Below, piece after piece: positions 24,962 to 33,666 of a DNA stretch of 64,000 bases. The translations under genes and the position numbers were made by a program. The notes under the pieces are model-generated. The model was not told the DNA's origin and made no database searches. It saw nothing but the letters and a program-made list of their open reading frames with translations. Positions within the stretch are counted from its first letter, which is position 1. The number at the start of each line of letters is the position of its first letter. The stretch covers positions 2,091,890-2,155,889 of the forward strand of contig NZ_AP019797.1 of the NCBI RefSeq assembly GCF_009936275.1. Reading direction: 5' to 3'. This DNA comes from Rhodothermus marinus. Its GTDB lineage: Bacteria > Bacteroidota > Rhodothermia > Rhodothermales > Rhodothermaceae.

Positions 24962-27774
24962 GCGTGCTTCCTCCTTTGCAGATCGAAATCGAAGGCACCG
25001 GCATTTCCCGGCCGCTCAGCGAGCACGTGAACCTGCTCGGCGGCCTGCTGGGACAGGTCATTCAGGAAATGGCCGGTCCCGAAATGCTGGAGCTGGTCGA
25101 GACGCTGCGACGCCTGTGCAAGCAGGCGGCCCTGGACAGCCGCCCGGAACTCCGGGAGCAGGCCTACATGCGTATCCACAGCGCCACCTACGACGAACTG
25201 CTGTGGCTGCTGCGCGCCTATACGGCCTTTTTCCACCTGGTCAACCAGGCCGAGCAGCAGGAAATCATCCGGATCAACCGGGAACGAGCGCAGCAGAGCA
25301 CGCCCGAACATCCGCGTCCGGAGTCGATCGATGAGGCCATCCTGGCGCTCAAGCAGCAGGGCCGGACGCTCGACGAAGTGCTGGCGTTGCTGGAGCGGCT
25401 GGACATTCAGCCCACGCTGACCGCCCATCCCACCGAAGCACGCCGCCGCAGCATCCTCTACAAGCAGCAGCACATCGCCCGGCTGCTTTCGCAGCAACGC
25501 CGCTGCCGGCTCACGCCCGAGGAGCAGGAAGCCCTGCTGGTGGACCTGCACAACCAGATCACGCTGCTGCTGGGCACGGCCGAGGTGCGCGAGGAACGCC
25601 CCACCGTCCGGGACGAAGTCGAACAGGGTCTGTACTTCATTCAGAGCACGATCTGGGAGGCAGTGCCCCGCATTCATGAAGACGTGCGCCGGGCGCTGCG
25701 CCGCTACTACGGCACCGACGCGGACTTCCGGCCGTTTCTGCGCTACCGCTCCTGGATCGGGAGCGACCGCGACGGCAACCCTTACGTCACGCCGGAAATC
25801 ACGCGCTGGACGGCCCTGACGCAGCGACGGCTGGTGCTCCAGCGCTACATGGAGGAGCTGCGCCAGCTCCGACGCCGGCTGAGTCTTTCGGATCGCTACG
25901 TGCCGCCCCCGGAGGAGCTACGCCGCTCGCTGGCCCGCGACGCCCGGGAAGTATTGCTCCCGCCCCATGTGCTTCGCCAGTTCCGGCACGAGTCGTTCCG
26001 ACTGAAGATCTCCTACATCATGGGGCGGCTGCACGGGCTGCTCCAGGCGCTGGACGATCCGTCGCAACCTGCGCCCGACTACGACGCCGACGCCTTCGTC
26101 GAAGACCTGCGGCTGTTGCAGCGCTGCCTGGAAGCCTGCGGTCTGGAGCGCATTGCGCGGCACGATCAGCTCACGCGTCTGCTGGTGCTGGCCCAGACGT
26201 TCGGCTTTCATCTGGTCACGCTCGACGTGCGCCAGCACAGCAGCGTGCACGAAGCCGCCGTGGCCGAGCTGCTCAGGCTGGCCGGGGTCGAGAACGACTA
26301 CCGGGCCCTGCCCGAGTCGCGCCGCCAGGAGCTGCTGGCCGACGAACTGAGCAATCCGCGGCCGCTGCTGCCGCCGGGGGCCCGGGTGTCGGAAGCCACG
26401 CGGCAGGTGCTGGAGACCTTCGCGGTCATCCGCGAGCTGGTGCAGCTCGACCCTCGCCTCGTGGGCAGCTACATCGTGAGCATGACGCACACCGTCAGCG
26501 ATCTGCTCGAGCCCATGCTGCTGGCCAAAGAAGTCGGGCTCTGGCACTACGAACGCGACCCGCGCACCGGCAGGCCGGGCAACGTGCGCTGCCCCATCGA
26601 TTTCGTGCCGCTTTTCGAGACGATCGAAGACCTGGAGGCGGCGGCCAGCCGCATGGAAGCCATCCTGAGCCACCCCGTCTACCGGATGCAGGTGGCTGCC
26701 CGCGGCGGCTTTCAGGAGATCATGCTGGGCTACTCCGACAGCACGAAAGACGGGGGCTACTGGATGGCCAACTGGGCGCTGCATCGGGCGCAGGAGCAAC
26801 TGGCCGAAGTGTGCCGCCGCCACGGCGTGGACTTCCGGCTGTTTCACGGACGCGGTGGCACCGTCGGTCGCGGCGGCGGCCGTGCCAACCAGGCTATCCT
26901 GGCCATGCCGCCGATCGTCCACAACGGCCGCATTCGCTTCACCGAGCAGGGCGAGGTGATCTCGTTTCGCTATGCGCTGCCCGAGATCGCCCATCGCCAC
27001 CTGGAGCAGATCGTCAATGCCATGCTCCGCGTGGTCGGCCTCCCGGCCGCTTCCGGAAGCGACGGCACCGATCCAGCCACGCGCAACCGCCTGATGGACG
27101 AGCTGGCCGCGCGCTCCATGCGGGCCTACCGGCGCCTGATCGACGCGCCCGACTTCTGGTCGTGGTACACGCGCATCACTCCGATCGAGCAGATCAGCCG
27201 CCTGCCCATCGCCTCGCGGCCGGTCTCGCGCAGCAGCGCCCGCGAAGTCGATTTCGAAAGCCTGCGGGCCATCCCCTGGGTCTTCGCCTGGACCCAGGTC
27301 CGCTACCTGATTCCGGGCTGGTTCGGGATCGGCCAGGCCCTCGACGAATTGCTCCAGGCCTCGCCCGAGCACCTGGAGACGCTCCGCACCTGGTATCAGT
27401 CCTGGCCATTTTTCCGCACCGTACTGCAGAACGCCCAGCGCGAGATGGTCCGCGCCCGCCTGGAAATTGCCGCCTACTACGACCGGCTGCTGGGCGACGG
27501 CCCGACGGCATTCCACCAGATGATCGAAGAAGATTTTCAGCGGGCCCGTACGGCCATCCTGCGCATCACCGATCAGGAAGAGCTGCTCGATCACGATCCG
27601 ATCATCCGCAAATCCGTGCAGCTCCGCAATCCGTACACCGATGTGCTGAACCTGGTGCAGCTCGAACTGATGCGACGCTATCGCCAGGCGCCCGAGGCCG
27701 ATCGGGAGCCGCTCCGGCGCGCCCTGTTCCTGAGCATCAACGGCATCGCCGCCGCCATGCAGAGCACCGGATAG
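24958..27774 (+). CDS. ppc: Phosphoenolpyruvate carboxylase
   Basis: The 938-residue enzyme has H157 in PTLTAHPTEARRRS, the GYSDSTKDGGYW segment near residue 590 and FHGRGGTVGRGGG near 625, all essential PEPC motifs. It adds bicarbonate to PEP to make oxaloacetate, the precursor of aspartate. Its translational coupling to dapD (ATGA) links carbon supply directly to lysine synthesis. The C-terminus (QLRNPYTDVLNLVQLELMRR to NGIAAAMQSTG) is complete. Confidence 0.97.
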   Translation: MSVLPPLQIEIEGTGISRPLSEHVNLLGGLLGQVIQEMAGPEMLELVETLRRLCKQAALDSRPELREQAYMRIHSATYDELLWLLRAYTAFFHLVNQAEQQEIIRINRERAQQSTPEHPRPESIDEAILALKQQGRTLDEVLALLERLDIQPTLTAHPTEARRRSILYKQQHIARLLSQQRRCRLTPEEQEALLVDLHNQITLLLGTAEVREERPTVRDEVEQGLYFIQSTIWEAVPRIHEDVRRALRRYYGTDADFRPFLRYRSWIGSDRDGNPYVTPEITRWTALTQRRLVLQRYMEELRQLRRRLSLSDRYVPPPEELRRSLARDAREVLLPPHVLRQFRHESFRLKISYIMGRLHGLLQALDDPSQPAPDYDADAFVEDLRLLQRCLEACGLERIARHDQLTRLLVLAQTFGFHLVTLDVRQHSSVHEAAVAELLRLAGVENDYRALPESRRQELLADELSNPRPLLPPGARVSEATRQVLETFAVIRELVQLDPRLVGSYIVSMTHTVSDLLEPMLLAKEVGLWHYERDPRTGRPGNVRCPIDFVPLFETIEDLEAAASRMEAILSHPVYRMQVAARGGFQEIMLGYSDSTKDGGYWMANWALHRAQEQLAEVCRRHGVDFRLFHGRGGTVGRGGGRANQAILAMPPIVHNGRIRFTEQGEVISFRYALPEIAHRHLEQIVNAMLRVVGLPAASGSDGTDPATRNRLMDELAARSMRAYRRLIDAPDFWSWYTRITPIEQISRLPIASRPVSRSSAREVDFESLRAIPWVFAWTQVRYLIPGWFGIGQALDELLQASPEHLETLRTWYQSWPFFRTVLQNAQREMVRARLEIAAYYDRLLGDGPTAFHQMIEEDFQRARTAILRITDQEELLDHDPIIRKSVQLRNPYTDVLNLVQLELMRRYRQAPEADREPLRRALFLSINGIAAAMQSTG

Positions 27775-27777
27775 CAC

Positions 27778-27805
27778 AAAAAAGGGCCGGCGTCGAACCG
27801 ACCCT
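27778..27805 (-). terminator. Intrinsic terminator of thx
   Basis: On the minus strand AGGGTCGG-(7-base loop)-CCGGCCCT is followed by six T (27783-27778). The 8-base stem has one mismatch. It sits directly beyond the thx stop and just after the convergent ppc stop. Confidence 0.75.
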
Positions 27806-27833
27806 GAAAAACAATTCACCGAAAGCCGCAGCA

Positions 27834-27950
27834 TTACTTGGCGGCTGCGGCGGCCTCCTGCTGCTGTTTCTTCTTTTTCTTCGGGCGATATTTGCCGTAG
27901 GTGCCGCGCCAGATCTTCCCGCGTCGCGTGCGACGATCTCCTTTGCCCAT
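27834..27950 (-). CDS. thx: 30S ribosomal protein Thx
   Basis: The 38-codon gene encodes [19 protein letters not shown], a lysine run, and an alanine-rich tail. The first 25 residues are the conserved core of Thx, the small basic peptide that fills a cavity in the head of the 30S subunit in Thermus and in many Bacteroidota. It is transcribed on its own: a clear promoter lies 56-84 bases upstream and a terminator 29 bases downstream. The poly-Lys/Gln/Ala tail is longer than in Thermus Thx (26 residues). Confidence 0.93.
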   Translation of the reverse strand: MGKGDRRTRRGKIWRGTYGKYRPKKKKKQQQEAAAAAK

Positions 27951-28005
27951 GAGTCCGTTTCGTTTTCGTTGCGCTACGGTTTCTCACTCAAGCAAAAAGC
28001 GCTGG

Positions 28006-28034
28006 AATATAACACGTGGCGTCCTTTTCGGCAA
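28006..28034 (-). promoter_or_regulatory. Promoter of thx
   Basis: On the minus strand TTGCCG (28034-28029) and TATATT (28011-28006) are separated by 17 bases, a good sigma-70-like promoter placed upstream of thx. Confidence 0.65.
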
Positions 28035-28041
28035 GTCGCGC

Positions 28042-29724
28042 TCAGACCTGCAGGACGCCGGGGTTAAACGGCGGAAGGTCGGGGTTATGATCCGCCATCT
28101 CGATGCCGAGGCTGATCCAGCGGCGCGTTTCGGCCGGATCGATGATGGCATCGACCCAGAGCCGGGCGGCCGCATAGTAGGCGGAGGTCTGCGCTTCGTA
28201 GCGCGACTCGATCTCTTCCAGCAGGCGCTGCTTTTCTTCTTCCGAGAGCGTTTTGCCTTCCCGTTCGTACTTGCCGAGCTGCACCTGCAGCAGCGTCTGC
28301 GCCGCCTGCTTGCCGCCCATGACGGCAATGCGGGCCGTCGGCCAGGCCAGCATCAGGCGCGGCTCGTAGGCGCGGCCGCACATCGCGTAGTTGCCGGCGC
28401 CGAACGAGTGGCCCACCACCACGGTGAACTTGGGCACGACCGAGTTGGCCACCACGTTGACCAGCTTGGCGCCGTCCTTGATGATGCCGCCGTGCTCGGC
28501 CCGCTTGCCCACCATGAAACCCGTCACATCCTGCAGAAACACAATGGGAATGCGTTTCTGGTTGCAGTTCATGACGAAGCGGGCCGCCTTGTCGGCCGAG
28601 TCGGAGTAGATAACGCCGCCCACCTGCATTTCGCCCTGGCGGCTGCGGACGACCAGCCGCTGATTGGCCACGATGCCCACGCTCCAGCCGTCGATCCGGG
28701 CGTAGCCCGTGATGATGGTCTGACCGTAGCCGGCCTTGTACTCCGTCCAGGAGTCCGCGTCGATGATCCGGGCGATCACTTCGCGCATATCGTAGGGTTG
28801 CTGCAGATCGGGCGGCACCAGGCCGTAGAGGTCTTCGGGCGGGAAGGCCGGCGGCCGTGGCGTGCTGCGCGGGAAGCCCGCCCGCGGGCGCGGTCCCAGG
28901 TGCGACATCAGGCGTCGGATCGTCTCCAGGCACGCCTCATCGTCGGGCATTTTGTAGTCGGTCACGCCCGAGATTTCCGTGTGCGTGGTGGCCCCGCCCA
29001 GCGTTTCGGCATCGACGATCTCGCCGATGGCCGCCCGCACCAGGTAGGGTCCGGCCAGAAACACCGAGCCGGTACCCTGCACGATGAGCGCTTCGTCGCT
29101 CATGATGGGCAGGTAGGCCCCGCCGGCCACACAGCTTCCCATGATGGCGGCAATCTGCGGCACCCCGAGGCTCGACAGCCGCGCGTTGTTGAAGAAAATG
29201 CGGCCGAAGTGGTCCCGGTCCGGGAAGATCTCGTCCTGCATGGGCAGGTAGACGCCCGCCGAATCGACCAGATAGATGATCGGGATGCGGTTCTGCAGGG
29301 CGATCTCCTGCGCCCGGAGGTTTTTCTTGACGGTAATGGGAAACCAGGCACCGGCCTTGACGGTGGCGTCGTTGGCTACGATGATGCACAGGTGGCCGCT
29401 CACGCGCCCCAGTCCCATGACGGTCCCGCCGGCCGGACAGCCGCCTTCCTCTTCGTACATGCCGTAGCCCGCCCAGAGCCCCAGCTCCCAGAACTCGTCG
29501 GGATCGTCCAGCAGACGGGCGATGCGCTCGCGTGCGGTCAGCTTGCCCCGCTGATGTTCGCGTTCCATGCGCTTCGGGCCACCGCCCTGCCGGATCTGCT
29601 CGGCCTGGCGCTGCAATGCTTCGATTAGAGCCCGGTGCTGGGCAATCCAGTGCTGCACGGTGGGTTTATCGGCGGCCAGCAGCGAGCCCAGCCCGGCCGC
29701 CACCTGCGTACTGCTTTTTTCCAT
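28042..29724 (-). CDS. Acyl-CoA carboxylase, carboxyltransferase (beta) subunit
   Basis: The 560-residue protein has the two crotonase-like halves of a biotin-dependent carboxyltransferase. Visible pieces are RGKLTARERIARLLD, VKKNLRAQEIALQNRIPIIY, VAGGAYLPIMSDEALIV, and the C-terminal ILQDVTGFMVG-type segment (IVFLQDVTGFMVGKRAEHGG). The closest known group is the methylcrotonyl/propionyl/geranyl-CoA carboxylase beta chain. It transfers CO2 from carboxybiotin to an acyl-CoA. No biotin carboxylase (alpha) gene is next to it, so its partner and substrate are unknown. Confidence 0.9.
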   Translation of the reverse strand: MEKSSTQVAAGLGSLLAADKPTVQHWIAQHRALIEALQRQAEQIRQGGGPKRMEREHQRGKLTARERIARLLDDPDEFWELGLWAGYGMYEEEGGCPAGGTVMGLGRVSGHLCIIVANDATVKAGAWFPITVKKNLRAQEIALQNRIPIIYLVDSAGVYLPMQDEIFPDRDHFGRIFFNNARLSSLGVPQIAAIMGSCVAGGAYLPIMSDEALIVQGTGSVFLAGPYLVRAAIGEIVDAETLGGATTHTEISGVTDYKMPDDEACLETIRRLMSHLGPRPRAGFPRSTPRPPAFPPEDLYGLVPPDLQQPYDMREVIARIIDADSWTEYKAGYGQTIITGYARIDGWSVGIVANQRLVVRSRQGEMQVGGVIYSDSADKAARFVMNCNQKRIPIVFLQDVTGFMVGKRAEHGGIIKDGAKLVNVVANSVVPKFTVVVGHSFGAGNYAMCGRAYEPRLMLAWPTARIAVMGGKQAAQTLLQVQLGKYEREGKTLSEEEKQRLLEEIESRYEAQTSAYYAAARLWVDAIIDPAETRRWISLGIEMADHNPDLPPFNPGVLQV

Positions 29725-29830
29725 GTCCAGCGATCAAAAAAGCGCTTCCAAATTGATCTAACTACAGGGTTGCAAGATAAGAACGGTTCCTTCCACCGCA
29801 AACGTCGCCTCAGCCACGCCAGGGCGTTCC

Positions 29831-30022
29831 TTAAAGAATAGCTTCCATCTTCTGGAGGATCTCCTCGCGCGATTCGCCTGTCTTCTCGTGAATGAGCGCG
29901 ACCATCGTGTGCAGGTCGCCCCGTGCTTTCTGCAGCTCCTGATCGCTGAGAATGTCGCCCCAGATGATCCGAATCTGCTCTTTGGTCCGTTCCCAGCTTT
30001 CCTCCATCTGCCTGGTTGCCAT
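29831..30022 (-). CDS. CsbD-like small protein
   Basis: The 63-residue protein WERTKEQIRIIWGDILSDQE followed by ARGDLHTMVALIHEKTGES matches the CsbD-like pattern (W-K-K-WG-L-D-L and a second helix G-L-I-KTG). Such proteins are stress-induced in many bacteria with unknown molecular role. A downstream ATG (30007, MEESW) is also possible. It stands alone between the carboxylase and a membrane-protein gene. Confidence 0.75.
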   Translation of the reverse strand: MATRQMEESWERTKEQIRIIWGDILSDQELQKARGDLHTMVALIHEKTGESREEILQKMEAIL

Positions 30023-30094
30023 AGTACCCTGTTCGTTTTATGATTCTGTTTTTCTTCAAAGAAAACGGGAGGGCGAACAGGGCGGTTCCGAAGT

Positions 30095-30568
30095 CTATTG
30101 CAGCGTGGCCACCAGCGTGTTCCAGTACATGAGCACGAGAATGACCACCCAGAGGAAATGCCCCACGCCCACGGCCATGGCAACGCGCTTGCGCAGGCGT
30201 TCGGCCTGCTGGGCATTGGATGCATCGCCGCCAAGTGCCTGCTGCAGCCCGCGCCAGGCCGGCCGCAACAGCCCCCACTGGAGGCCGATCAGCACCAGGA
30301 GCAACAGCAGGCTTGTGTGGTAGGGCGGGCCGTACACGGCAAACCCGCCTCCGGTAAACAGAGCGCCCAGGCCAAAAACCAGGGTGGCTACCAGAAACAT
30401 GCCCATCTGGCGCACCGTGGTTGCTCCTTCTTCGAGCAGCGCCTGCGCCGCCGGTGGCGAAAGGGTCAGCGCACGGCGCGCCTGCGCCGCCAGCCGGAGT
30501 CCCAGACCGAACCAGGCGGCCGCCGTCAGAATGTGCAGCAGTACGAAGATGCTTTTCAGAAACAGCAT
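30095..30568 (-). CDS. Four-helix membrane protein of unknown function
   Basis: The 157-residue protein has four clear membrane segments: IFVLLHILTAAAWFGLGL, MGMFLVATLVFGLGALFTGG, HTSLLLLLVLIGLQWGLL and AVGVGHFLWVVILVLMYW. A histidine in the first helix (LLHILTAAAWFG) and the repeated H-W pattern recall heme- or copper-associated CopD/DUF2269-type proteins, but the match is not firm. It is divergent from the protoporphyrinogen oxidase gene, which is consistent with a heme link but proves nothing. Confidence 0.6.
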   Translation of the reverse strand: MLFLKSIFVLLHILTAAAWFGLGLRLAAQARRALTLSPPAAQALLEEGATTVRQMGMFLVATLVFGLGALFTGGGFAVYGPPYHTSLLLLLVLIGLQWGLLRPAWRGLQQALGGDASNAQQAERLRKRVAMAVGVGHFLWVVILVLMYWNTLVATLQ

Positions 30569-30681
30569 GGCTGATCGTATTTTTCTTCAGAATTTTTGCG
30601 ACTTTCCCGAAGGGTTCTTCGTTAGCGCTTCGGGCTTTCCTGAAGAAAAGCGTGCCCCGGCAAAAAGGCAAGCCTGCATTT

Positions 30682-32091
30682 ATGGCTTCTGTGGGAATCA
30701 TCGGAGCCGGCATTGCCGGTCTGACGGCCGCCTATGAGCTGCACCGTCGTGGCCTGGAAGTAACAGTCTTCGAAGCCACCGACCGCATCGGCGGCTTCAT
30801 CCAGTCGGAGCGGATCGACGGCTTTCTGGTGGAGCTCGGCCCTCAGACGCTCCAGCGCACCTCGGGCGACTTCGAAGAGTTGCTGCGACAGGTGGATCTG
30901 GAGGACGCGTGCATTCCGGCCCGACCGGTCGCGGCGAATCGCTTCATCGTGCGGGGTGGCCGGCCGATACCCCTGCCACGCTCGCCGCGCGAACTGCTGC
31001 GCACGCCGCTGCTTTCCCCGCGCGCACGTCTGCGCCTGCTGGCCGAGCCGTTCATTCCCCGGGCCCACCGGAGCACCGAGAAAAGCGTGGCCAAGTTTGC
31101 GCGGCGTCGGCTGGGACCGGAGGTGCTGGACTACCTGGTGGAGCCCTTTGTGGCCGGCATCTTTGCCGGAGATCCCGAGCAGCTTTCGGTGCGCTACGCC
31201 TTTCCCAAGCTGTTCGAACTGGAGCAGCAATACGGCTCGCTTTTCTGGGGCCTGATCCGCGATCGGATGAAGCAGCGGTATCACCCGGCCCCACGCCGCT
31301 CGATGTTCTCGTTTGTCGAGGGCCTGCACATGCTGCCCCGGGCACTGGCCGAGCGGCTGCCACCACATGCGATCATTCGCAACGCCGAAGTGCTGGCCAT
31401 TCGCTGGGATGAGAAAAATCCCTGGACGCTGGCGTTCCGTCAGGGCAGCCATGCCTCGACGCGGTTCTTCGACATTATCATCTGTGCCATACCGCTGCAT
31501 CGGCTGGCACAGCTCCGGATGCATCCGCCGCTGGAGCGCCGCCCGCTCGGCACCGTTCCACACCCTCCGATCGCACTGGTGGCGCTGGGCTTCCGGCGCG
31601 AGCAGGTAGCCCACCCGCTGGACGGCTTCGGGATGCTGGTGCCGGCCGCGGAGCGGGACTTTCAGATTCTGGGCACGCTGTTTTCCTCGTCGCTCTTTCC
31701 GGATCGGGCACCCGAAGGCCACGTGCTGCTGACCACGTTCGTCGGCGGCATGCGGCATCCCGAACAGGCATTGTTGCCCGAGGACCGTCTGGAGGCGCTG
31801 GTGCTGCAGGATCTGCGCCGGCTGCTGGGCATTTCGGGCGCGCCGGTCTTCCGGCACGTCTGGCGCTGGGAGCGCTCGATTCCCCAGTATCGGCTGGGCT
31901 ACGATGCGGTTCATGCCTGTGTGCTGGACGTGGAAATGAGCCGATCCGGCCTGTTTCTGGCCGGCAATTATCTGGAGGGCATTTCCGTGATCGACGCGCT
32001 GCACTCCGGTCTGAAGGCGGCCCGCGCCGTCATTCAGCACCTGCGCGAAGAAGCGGCCGGTGGCCTGGCCAAGCTGCTCCTGGGAGATTGA
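30682..32091 (+). CDS. hemY: Protoporphyrinogen/coproporphyrinogen oxidase (HemY type)
   Basis: The 469-residue FAD enzyme begins with a dinucleotide-binding motif GIIGAGIAGLTAAYELHRRG and has the PPO segments GGFIQSERIDGFLVELGPQT and VEPFVAGIFAGDPEQLSVRYAFP. The C-terminus GLFLAGNYLEGISVIDALHSG is the second FAD contact. It oxidises protoporphyrinogen IX (or coproporphyrinogen III in the coproporphyrin branch) in heme synthesis. I chose the ATG at 30682, which sits directly before the FAD motif; upstream in-frame sequence overlaps the divergent gene. Confidence 0.93.
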   Translation: MASVGIIGAGIAGLTAAYELHRRGLEVTVFEATDRIGGFIQSERIDGFLVELGPQTLQRTSGDFEELLRQVDLEDACIPARPVAANRFIVRGGRPIPLPRSPRELLRTPLLSPRARLRLLAEPFIPRAHRSTEKSVAKFARRRLGPEVLDYLVEPFVAGIFAGDPEQLSVRYAFPKLFELEQQYGSLFWGLIRDRMKQRYHPAPRRSMFSFVEGLHMLPRALAERLPPHAIIRNAEVLAIRWDEKNPWTLAFRQGSHASTRFFDIIICAIPLHRLAQLRMHPPLERRPLGTVPHPPIALVALGFRREQVAHPLDGFGMLVPAAERDFQILGTLFSSSLFPDRAPEGHVLLTTFVGGMRHPEQALLPEDRLEALVLQDLRRLLGISGAPVFRHVWRWERSIPQYRLGYDAVHACVLDVEMSRSGLFLAGNYLEGISVIDALHSGLKAARAVIQHLREEAAGGLAKLLLGD

Positions 32092-32117
32092 GATTGGATC
32101 AAGAAATTCCGGCTGGC

Positions 32118-32147
32118 TTGCCTTCCCTGGCCTGATGCCCGTATCTT
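32118..32147 (+). promoter_or_regulatory. Promoter of the SAM-riboswitch transcript
   Basis: TTGCCT (32118-32123) and TATCTT (32142-32147) are 18 bases apart. Transcription would start near 32154, directly before the riboswitch aptamer. Confidence 0.55.
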
Positions 32148-32156
32148 TGCGTCAAT

Positions 32157-32277
32157 CTCATCAAGAACGGCTGAGGGAACAGGCCCGATGACGCCGTAGC
32201 AACCGGGCATCTCCTGCCGGCAGGGAGGTGCCGTCCGGTGCTAAATCCTGCCCGGAAGGCAGACCGGGAACGATGAG
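32157..32277 (+). ncRNA. SAM-I (S-box) riboswitch aptamer
   Basis: The segment shows the S-box consensus in order: CTCATCAAGAACGG at the 5' side of P1/P2, GAGGGA, GGCCCGATGA, GCAACC, then GGTGCTAAATCCTGCCCG and the closing GATGAG at 32272-32277, which pairs with CTCATC at 32157. The aptamer binds S-adenosylmethionine and normally represses methionine and cysteine genes. It lies 163 bases upstream of a cystathionine gamma-synthase-type gene. That agrees with a methionine-pathway role. Confidence 0.95.
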
Positions 32278-32377
32278 GGACGCCCTGCGTGCCGCGCCGC
32301 AGTTCCTCCCGTTTTCGGTCGATACGCTTCCGGGGAAGATGAGAGCAGCTTCTGGCGTTTGCCGGGGTTCTGTACGC

Positions 32378-32436
32378 TCGGTTCTTGATGAGAGCTATTG
32401 CAGGAAGTCGTTTTCATCATCAAGAACCGATCAAGG
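32378..32436 (+). promoter_or_regulatory. Expression platform: hairpin ending beside the ribosome binding site
   Basis: TCGGTTCTTGATGA (32378-32391) and TCATCAAGAACCGA (32417-32430) form a perfect 14-base stem with a 25-base loop. The right arm ends 2 bases before AAGG (32433-32436), the ribosome binding site of the gene starting at 32440. The left arm can instead pair with the 5' strand of the aptamer: 32381-32393 is complementary to 32156-32168 over 13 bases. The aptamer 5' strand and the hairpin right arm are in effect direct repeats (TCATCAAGAAC). There is no U-run, so translational control is more likely than termination. Confidence 0.7.
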
Positions 32437-32439
32437 CCT

Positions 32440-33600
32440 ATGCAGCCACAGACGCGTCTGACGCTGGCCGGTCAGCAGACCGACTCCAGCTACAACAGCA
32501 TCGTTCTTCCCATTTACCAGTGCGCCACGTTCCGCTTCGAGGATGTCGGGTTGACGAAAGGATACGACTATTCGCGCAGCGGCAACCCGACACGGCGTGC
32601 GCTGGAAGAGGTGCTGGCCGACCTGGAGGGCGGCGCCGGCGCCGTAGCCACCACCAGCGGCATGGCGGCCGTTTCGACCGTGCTGGCCATGTTCGACCAT
32701 GGCATCCATGTGATCTGCGCCCACGATTGCTACGGCGGCACCGAGCGGCTGCTGAGCCTGCTCGCACGACAGAGCAAGCTGGAGGTGTCGTTCGTCGATC
32801 TGCGCGACCTGCAGGCCGTCGAGGCGGCCATCCGACCGAACACCCGGATCATCTGGGTGGAAACGCCCTCCAACCCGCTGCTGCGCATTGTCGATCTGGA
32901 TGCGCTCTGTCGCTTCGCGAAAGCCCACGACCTGCTGGTGGTGGTGGATAACACCTTCCTGTCGCCGCTCCAGCAGCGACCCATGGATTTCGGCGCCGAC
33001 ATCGTCGTTTACTCGACCACGAAGTACCTGAACGGCCACTCCGACGTCATCGGCGGGGCGGTCATCGTCCGCACCGAGGAATTGAACGAGCAGCTGCAGT
33101 TCGTGGCGAACGCCCACGGCACCATCGCCGGACCCTTCGATTGCTGGCTCGTGCTGCGCGGGCTGAAGACGCTTCCGGTGCGCATTCGTCAGCACGAGCA
33201 CAACGCGATGGCCGTGGCGCGCTTCCTGGCGCAGCATCCCAACGTCGAGCAGGTTTTTTATCCGGGCCTGCCTTCGCATGAAGGGCACGAGATCGCGGCG
33301 CGCCAGCAGAAGGGGTTCGGCGGCATGGTTTCGTTCACGGTCAAAGGGGGCCTGGAGGCCGTCCACCATATCCTGCGGTCCACGCGGGTGTTCACGCTGG
33401 CCGAATCGCTGGGCGGCGTCGAGTCGCTCATCGAGCATCCGGCCACGATGAGCCATGCGTCGATGCGCCCGGAACAACGCGAGGCCGCCGGCATTACGGA
33501 CAACCTGATCCGCCTGTCGGTCGGCATCGAGGCCACCGACGACCTGATTGCCGACCTGGAACAGGCGCTGGCCTACGAACCGGCCACCGTTGCCGCCTGA
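32440..33600 (+). CDS. metB: Cystathionine gamma-synthase / trans-sulfuration PLP enzyme
   Basis: The 386-residue protein has the Cys/Met-metabolism PLP fold: YDYSRSGNPTRRALE, ATTSGMAAVSTVLAMF, the lysine K195 in YSTTKYLNGHSDV, and ESLIEHPATMSHASM near the end. It makes cystathionine from an acylated homoserine and cysteine, or acts as a cystathionine lyase or O-acetylhomoserine sulfhydrylase; the family cannot be split by eye. The SAM riboswitch upstream favours a methionine-synthesis role. The ATG at 32440 has AAGG 4 bases upstream. Confidence 0.9.
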   Translation: MQPQTRLTLAGQQTDSSYNSIVLPIYQCATFRFEDVGLTKGYDYSRSGNPTRRALEEVLADLEGGAGAVATTSGMAAVSTVLAMFDHGIHVICAHDCYGGTERLLSLLARQSKLEVSFVDLRDLQAVEAAIRPNTRIIWVETPSNPLLRIVDLDALCRFAKAHDLLVVVDNTFLSPLQQRPMDFGADIVVYSTTKYLNGHSDVIGGAVIVRTEELNEQLQFVANAHGTIAGPFDCWLVLRGLKTLPVRIRQHEHNAMAVARFLAQHPNVEQVFYPGLPSHEGHEIAARQQKGFGGMVSFTVKGGLEAVHHILRSTRVFTLAESLGGVESLIEHPATMSHASMRPEQREAAGITDNLIRLSVGIEATDDLIADLEQALAYEPATVAA

Positions 33601-33602
33601 AG

Positions 33603-33650
33603 TTGCGTTCGGCGGATTTCGGTTGTAAATTCCGGCAACCTGTTTTACAA
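33603..33650 (+). promoter_or_regulatory. Promoter of the Cys leader 1 transcript with an overlapping inverted repeat
   Basis: TTGCGT (33603-33608) and TAAATT (33626-33631) are 17 bases apart, giving a start site near 33638. An inverted repeat TTGTAAA (33624-33630) / TTTACAA (33644-33650), spacer 13, covers the -10 box and the start site. That is the position of a repressor operator. The binder is unknown. Confidence 0.5.
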
Positions 33651-33666
33651 AACGCCCGTGATTCCC

